Part shown: piece by piece, positions 61,886 to 64,000 of the stretch
How positions within the stretch are numbered: the stretch's first letter is position 1
Layout of the letters: each line of letters begins with the position of its first letter
DNA from: Xanthobacter oligotrophicus
GTDB taxonomy: Bacteria > Pseudomonadota > Alphaproteobacteria > Rhizobiales > Xanthobacteraceae
Assembly: GCF_008364685.1 (NCBI RefSeq)
Contig: NZ_VTTL01000002.1
Location: 62,001-126,000, forward strand
Direction: 5' to 3'
Length of the DNA: 64,000 bases
Translations under genes and position numbers: made by a program
The notes under the pieces: model-generated
Told to the model about the DNA's origin: nothing
Databases searched by the model: none
The model's input: only the letters and a program-made list of their open reading frames with translations

Positions 61886-64000
61886 CGGACGGGGGCCACC
61901 TCCAGCGTGCCGGCGGCGGTGCGGGCGAAGCGGTCGGGGCGGTACATGTCCTCCACCATGGCCGGGGGATGAGCATAGCGCCCCGGCGAGACCGCCCGCA
62001 CCGTGTAGGCGACGACGAAGGCGCCATCGCCCTCCTGCCGGGTCACCGAGGCGACGAAGCGGTCGTCTCGGAACTCCACGTGGCCCGCCTCGCTGGTCTC
62101 ATCCAGCCAGGTGAAGCCGCCGTCGCCGCCCTGGACGAGGCTCGGATTTTCGATCTCGAAGCCGGCGGGCAGATAGTCCACCAGCAGCACGTCGGCCAGC
62201 GCGCTCTGGGTCTCGCTGAACGAAAGCACCACGGCGAAACGCTGGTTCTGCACCGCCTTGGAGGGGTCGGCGGCCTTGCCGTCGAGGGTGAAGTAGCGCC
62301 GCTCCAGGGTGAAGCCCTTCGCCACCGGCGGCTCCGGCGCCACCGGGGCGCCATTGATGCCGATCACCACCTTCACGGCCTCGGCGCCGGCATTGCGCAG
62401 GGTCACCGGCCCGCGCTCCAGGTCGGCGCGCGTGAGCTTGCGGCCGAACGGGCCGCGCACCAGGGCGCCATCCACCTCAAGCCCCATATTCGCGGCGCTG
62501 GCGGCGAGCGAGCGGGCTGCGAGCAGCAGCCAGGCATTTTCCTGGGTGGAGGTGCGCTCAGTGCGCACCCGCGCCGCGTCCACCCGGGCGAGCGCCACAT
62601 CGGCCAGCTTCTCCAGCCCCGCCTCGCGGGCGAGCACGGTGAGAGCCGCCGCATCGCGCAACACCGAGCCGAAATCGGGCCGGCCCGCCACCGGCGCACC
62701 GGGGTTGGCGGGCAGGCCCTCGATGGCCACGTTGAAGGCCCGTTCCGCCCGGGTCCGATCGCCGAGCAGGGCCAGCGCCGCCCCCACCTGCCCCTTGGCG
62801 AGGGGGGTGCCGAGATCCTTCAGGCGGGTGTCGGCGAGATAGCGCAGGTCGCCCAGCGGCGCGCGGCCGTTGCGGGCCAGCACATAGAGCGCATAGGCGA
62901 GGTTCTCGGTCTCCGCGCGCATGTCGGCGCCGGCGAGGTTGACCACGTTGCGCAGCCGGTCGAGGGCCAATGAGAAGGCCACATCCGGCACGGCGAAACC
63001 CTTCTCCTTGGCGCGGCTGAGGAAATCCACCACATAGGCGTCGAGCCAGGTGTCGGTGCCGCCGGCCGACCACAGGCCGAAGGAGCCGTCCGAGCCCTGC
63101 CGGGCCATGATCCGCACGATGGCGTCACGGATGCGCTGGTCCGCCTCCGGGTCGGTGGCGCGGCCCGCCAGCACGCTCAGCTCGTTGTAGGACAAGAGCG
63201 GCAGCGCCCGGCTGGTGATCTGCTCGGTGCAGCCATAGGGGTAGCGGTCGAGGGCCGCCAGCAGCGCCGGCACGTCGATGGTGCTGGAGGGCATGGCGCT
63301 CACCGCCACGCCGCCCGTTCCCGGCAGCAGGTCGGCGAGGAGGTCGCGCGACAGGGTGATGCTCTCCCCCGGCGCAAGGTTGCGCACGGTGCGCCGCTCG
63401 ATGTCCGGATAGGCCGGGCGCACATTCATCTCGAAGCTGCGGGTGATGTCGAGCCCCTGCCCCGTCAGCCGCGCGGTGACGGTGGCAGGCCCCACCGCCT
63501 TGCCTTCCAGCGCGAGGCGCAGGGACTGGCGCTGCTTCGCCGCCAGCGTCACCGGGCCGGCCGGCTGGGCGACGGTGGCGGCACCGGTGGCAGACACATC
63601 GAGGCGGTAGTCGCCGTCGGGCGCCTCCACATTGGTGAGGTCGAGGTTCAGGCTGGAGCGGTCGCCGGAGGCGAGGAAGCGCGGCAGGGTGGCGAGCATC
63701 ACCACCTTGTCGCGCACCACCACGTCGGCAGAGGCATGTCCGAGCTTGCCCGCGCTCCAGGCGATGGCCATCACCCGCGCCGTGCCGTCGAAGGCAGGGA
63801 TGGGGAAGGCAACGGTGGCGATGCCGTCCGCCCCCACCTCCACGAGGCCCGAGAACAGCGCCAGCAGCGGTCCGTTCGGCGGGCTCGCGAGCATGGCCGT
63901 CTCGCCGCCGTCGCCGCCGGAGCGCAGCCGGCCGGCGGCGCCCTGCATGCCGTCGATGAGCGCGCCGTAGAAATCGCGGATGTCGGAGGCCAGCCGGCGC
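61882..64000 (-). CDS. yfhM: Bacterial alpha-2-macroglobulin, YfhM type (partial, N-terminus off the right edge)
   Basis: About 706 C-terminal residues are seen. Bacterial alpha-2-macroglobulins are periplasmic protease traps that, with PbpC, are thought to guard and repair the cell wall after a breach. The thioester motif is present as YPYGCTEQITSRAL (Cys codon at 63231-63229; the C-x-E-Q form seen in E. coli as CLEQ), and the complement-like alpha-alpha toroid (LVDLDxx... GSDGSFGLWSAGGTDTWLDA) and C-terminal domain follow. The stop overlaps pbpC by ATGA. The missing N-terminus should carry a lipoprotein signal and the bait region. Confidence 0.93.
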   Translation of the reverse strand, partial: RRLASDIRDFYGALIDGMQGAAGRLRSGGDGGETAMLASPPNGPLLALFSGLVEVGADGIATVAFPIPAFDGTARVMAIAWSAGKLGHASADVVVRDKVVMLATLPRFLASGDRSSLNLDLTNVEAPDGDYRLDVSATGAATVAQPAGPVTLAAKQRQSLRLALEGKAVGPATVTARLTGQGLDITRSFEMNVRPAYPDIERRTVRNLAPGESITLSRDLLADLLPGTGGVAVSAMPSSTIDVPALLAALDRYPYGCTEQITSRALPLLSYNELSVLAGRATDPEADQRIRDAIVRIMARQGSDGSFGLWSAGGTDTWLDAYVVDFLSRAKEKGFAVPDVAFSLALDRLRNVVNLAGADMRAETENLAYALYVLARNGRAPLGDLRYLADTRLKDLGTPLAKGQVGAALALLGDRTRAERAFNVAIEGLPANPGAPVAGRPDFGSVLRDAAALTVLAREAGLEKLADVALARVDAARVRTERTSTQENAWLLLAARSLAASAANMGLEVDGALVRGPFGRKLTRADLERGPVTLRNAGAEAVKVVIGINGAPVAPEPPVAKGFTLERRYFTLDGKAADPSKAVQNQRFAVVLSFSETQSALADVLLVDYLPAGFEIENPSLVQGGDGGFTWLDETSEAGHVEFRDDRFVASVTRQEGDGAFVVAYTVRAVSPGRYAHPPAMVEDMYRPDRFARTAAGTLEVAPVR

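Noticed and set aside
1-64000. CRISPR array, rRNA operon, intact prophage or insertion sequence
   Set aside because: No regularly spaced direct repeats, no rRNA-like sequence, no complete transposase, capsid or integrase gene could be found.

Overview
The window is very GC-rich and gene-dense, with many ATGA/GTGA stop-start overlaps. A DivL-type tyrosine kinase homologue, the fused TsaE-AmgK protein, MurU, AddAB (rather than RecBCD), an aerobic-type cob cluster and membrane-bound PuuD all point to an alphaproteobacterium. Hyphomicrobiales, perhaps the Xanthobacter/Azorhizobium group, is my best guess; this is inferred from gene content only, with no database search.

Layout. 1-1849: a partial HerA-like ATPase and two small proteins. 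2228-5673: a tRNA-Thr(CGT) and a tRNA-Leu(CAG), each with a good sigma70-type promoter, bracket a less GC-rich glycosylation pair (a GT2-GtrA fusion and a GT-C-like membrane protein) with what look like decayed recombinase scraps at both edges. 6032-12564: housekeeping genes (enoyl-CoA hydratase, mutM, rmuC, def-fmt-truA, trxA). 12651-24043: a tightly coupled minus-strand run divL, tsaE-amgK, murU, addB, addA, linking cell-cycle signalling, tRNA t6A modification, peptidoglycan recycling and double-strand-break repair.

24270-32752: a urate catabolism locus. An NCS2 permease brings urate in, membrane-bound PuuD oxidises it, UraH and a fused PuuE-UraD protein take it to allantoate, and an AllC-like amidohydrolase follows. 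A LysR regulator and an extra M20 hydrolase of unknown substrate are also present. 33260-47682: a cobalamin locus behind a strong promoter and a B12 riboswitch: DUF1636, cobW, cobN, cobG, cobH, cobI, cobJ, then cobL, cobE, cobM on the plus strand, with cobK and cbiD inverted, and cobB at the end. CbiD stands in for CobF in an otherwise aerobic (CobG) pathway.

47695-64000: small proteins, a gabD-like dehydrogenase followed by two REP-like palindromes and a terminator, an AhpD-family protein, an ABC-2 exporter, a Tim44-like protein divergent from an unknown secreted protein, an acyl-CoA dehydrogenase, tsaC/sua5 with a GNAT enzyme, an FAA-hydrolase protein, tRNA-Gln(CTG), a DUF1127 protein, and pbpC coupled to an alpha-2-macroglobulin gene that runs off the right edge.

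I saw no CRISPR array, rRNA, intact insertion sequence or prophage. I did not find a wholly new system. The items most worth a second look are the tRNA-bounded island remnant, the doubly overlapped inverted cobK with its shared repeat tail, the DivL operon, and the tandem palindromes after gabD.
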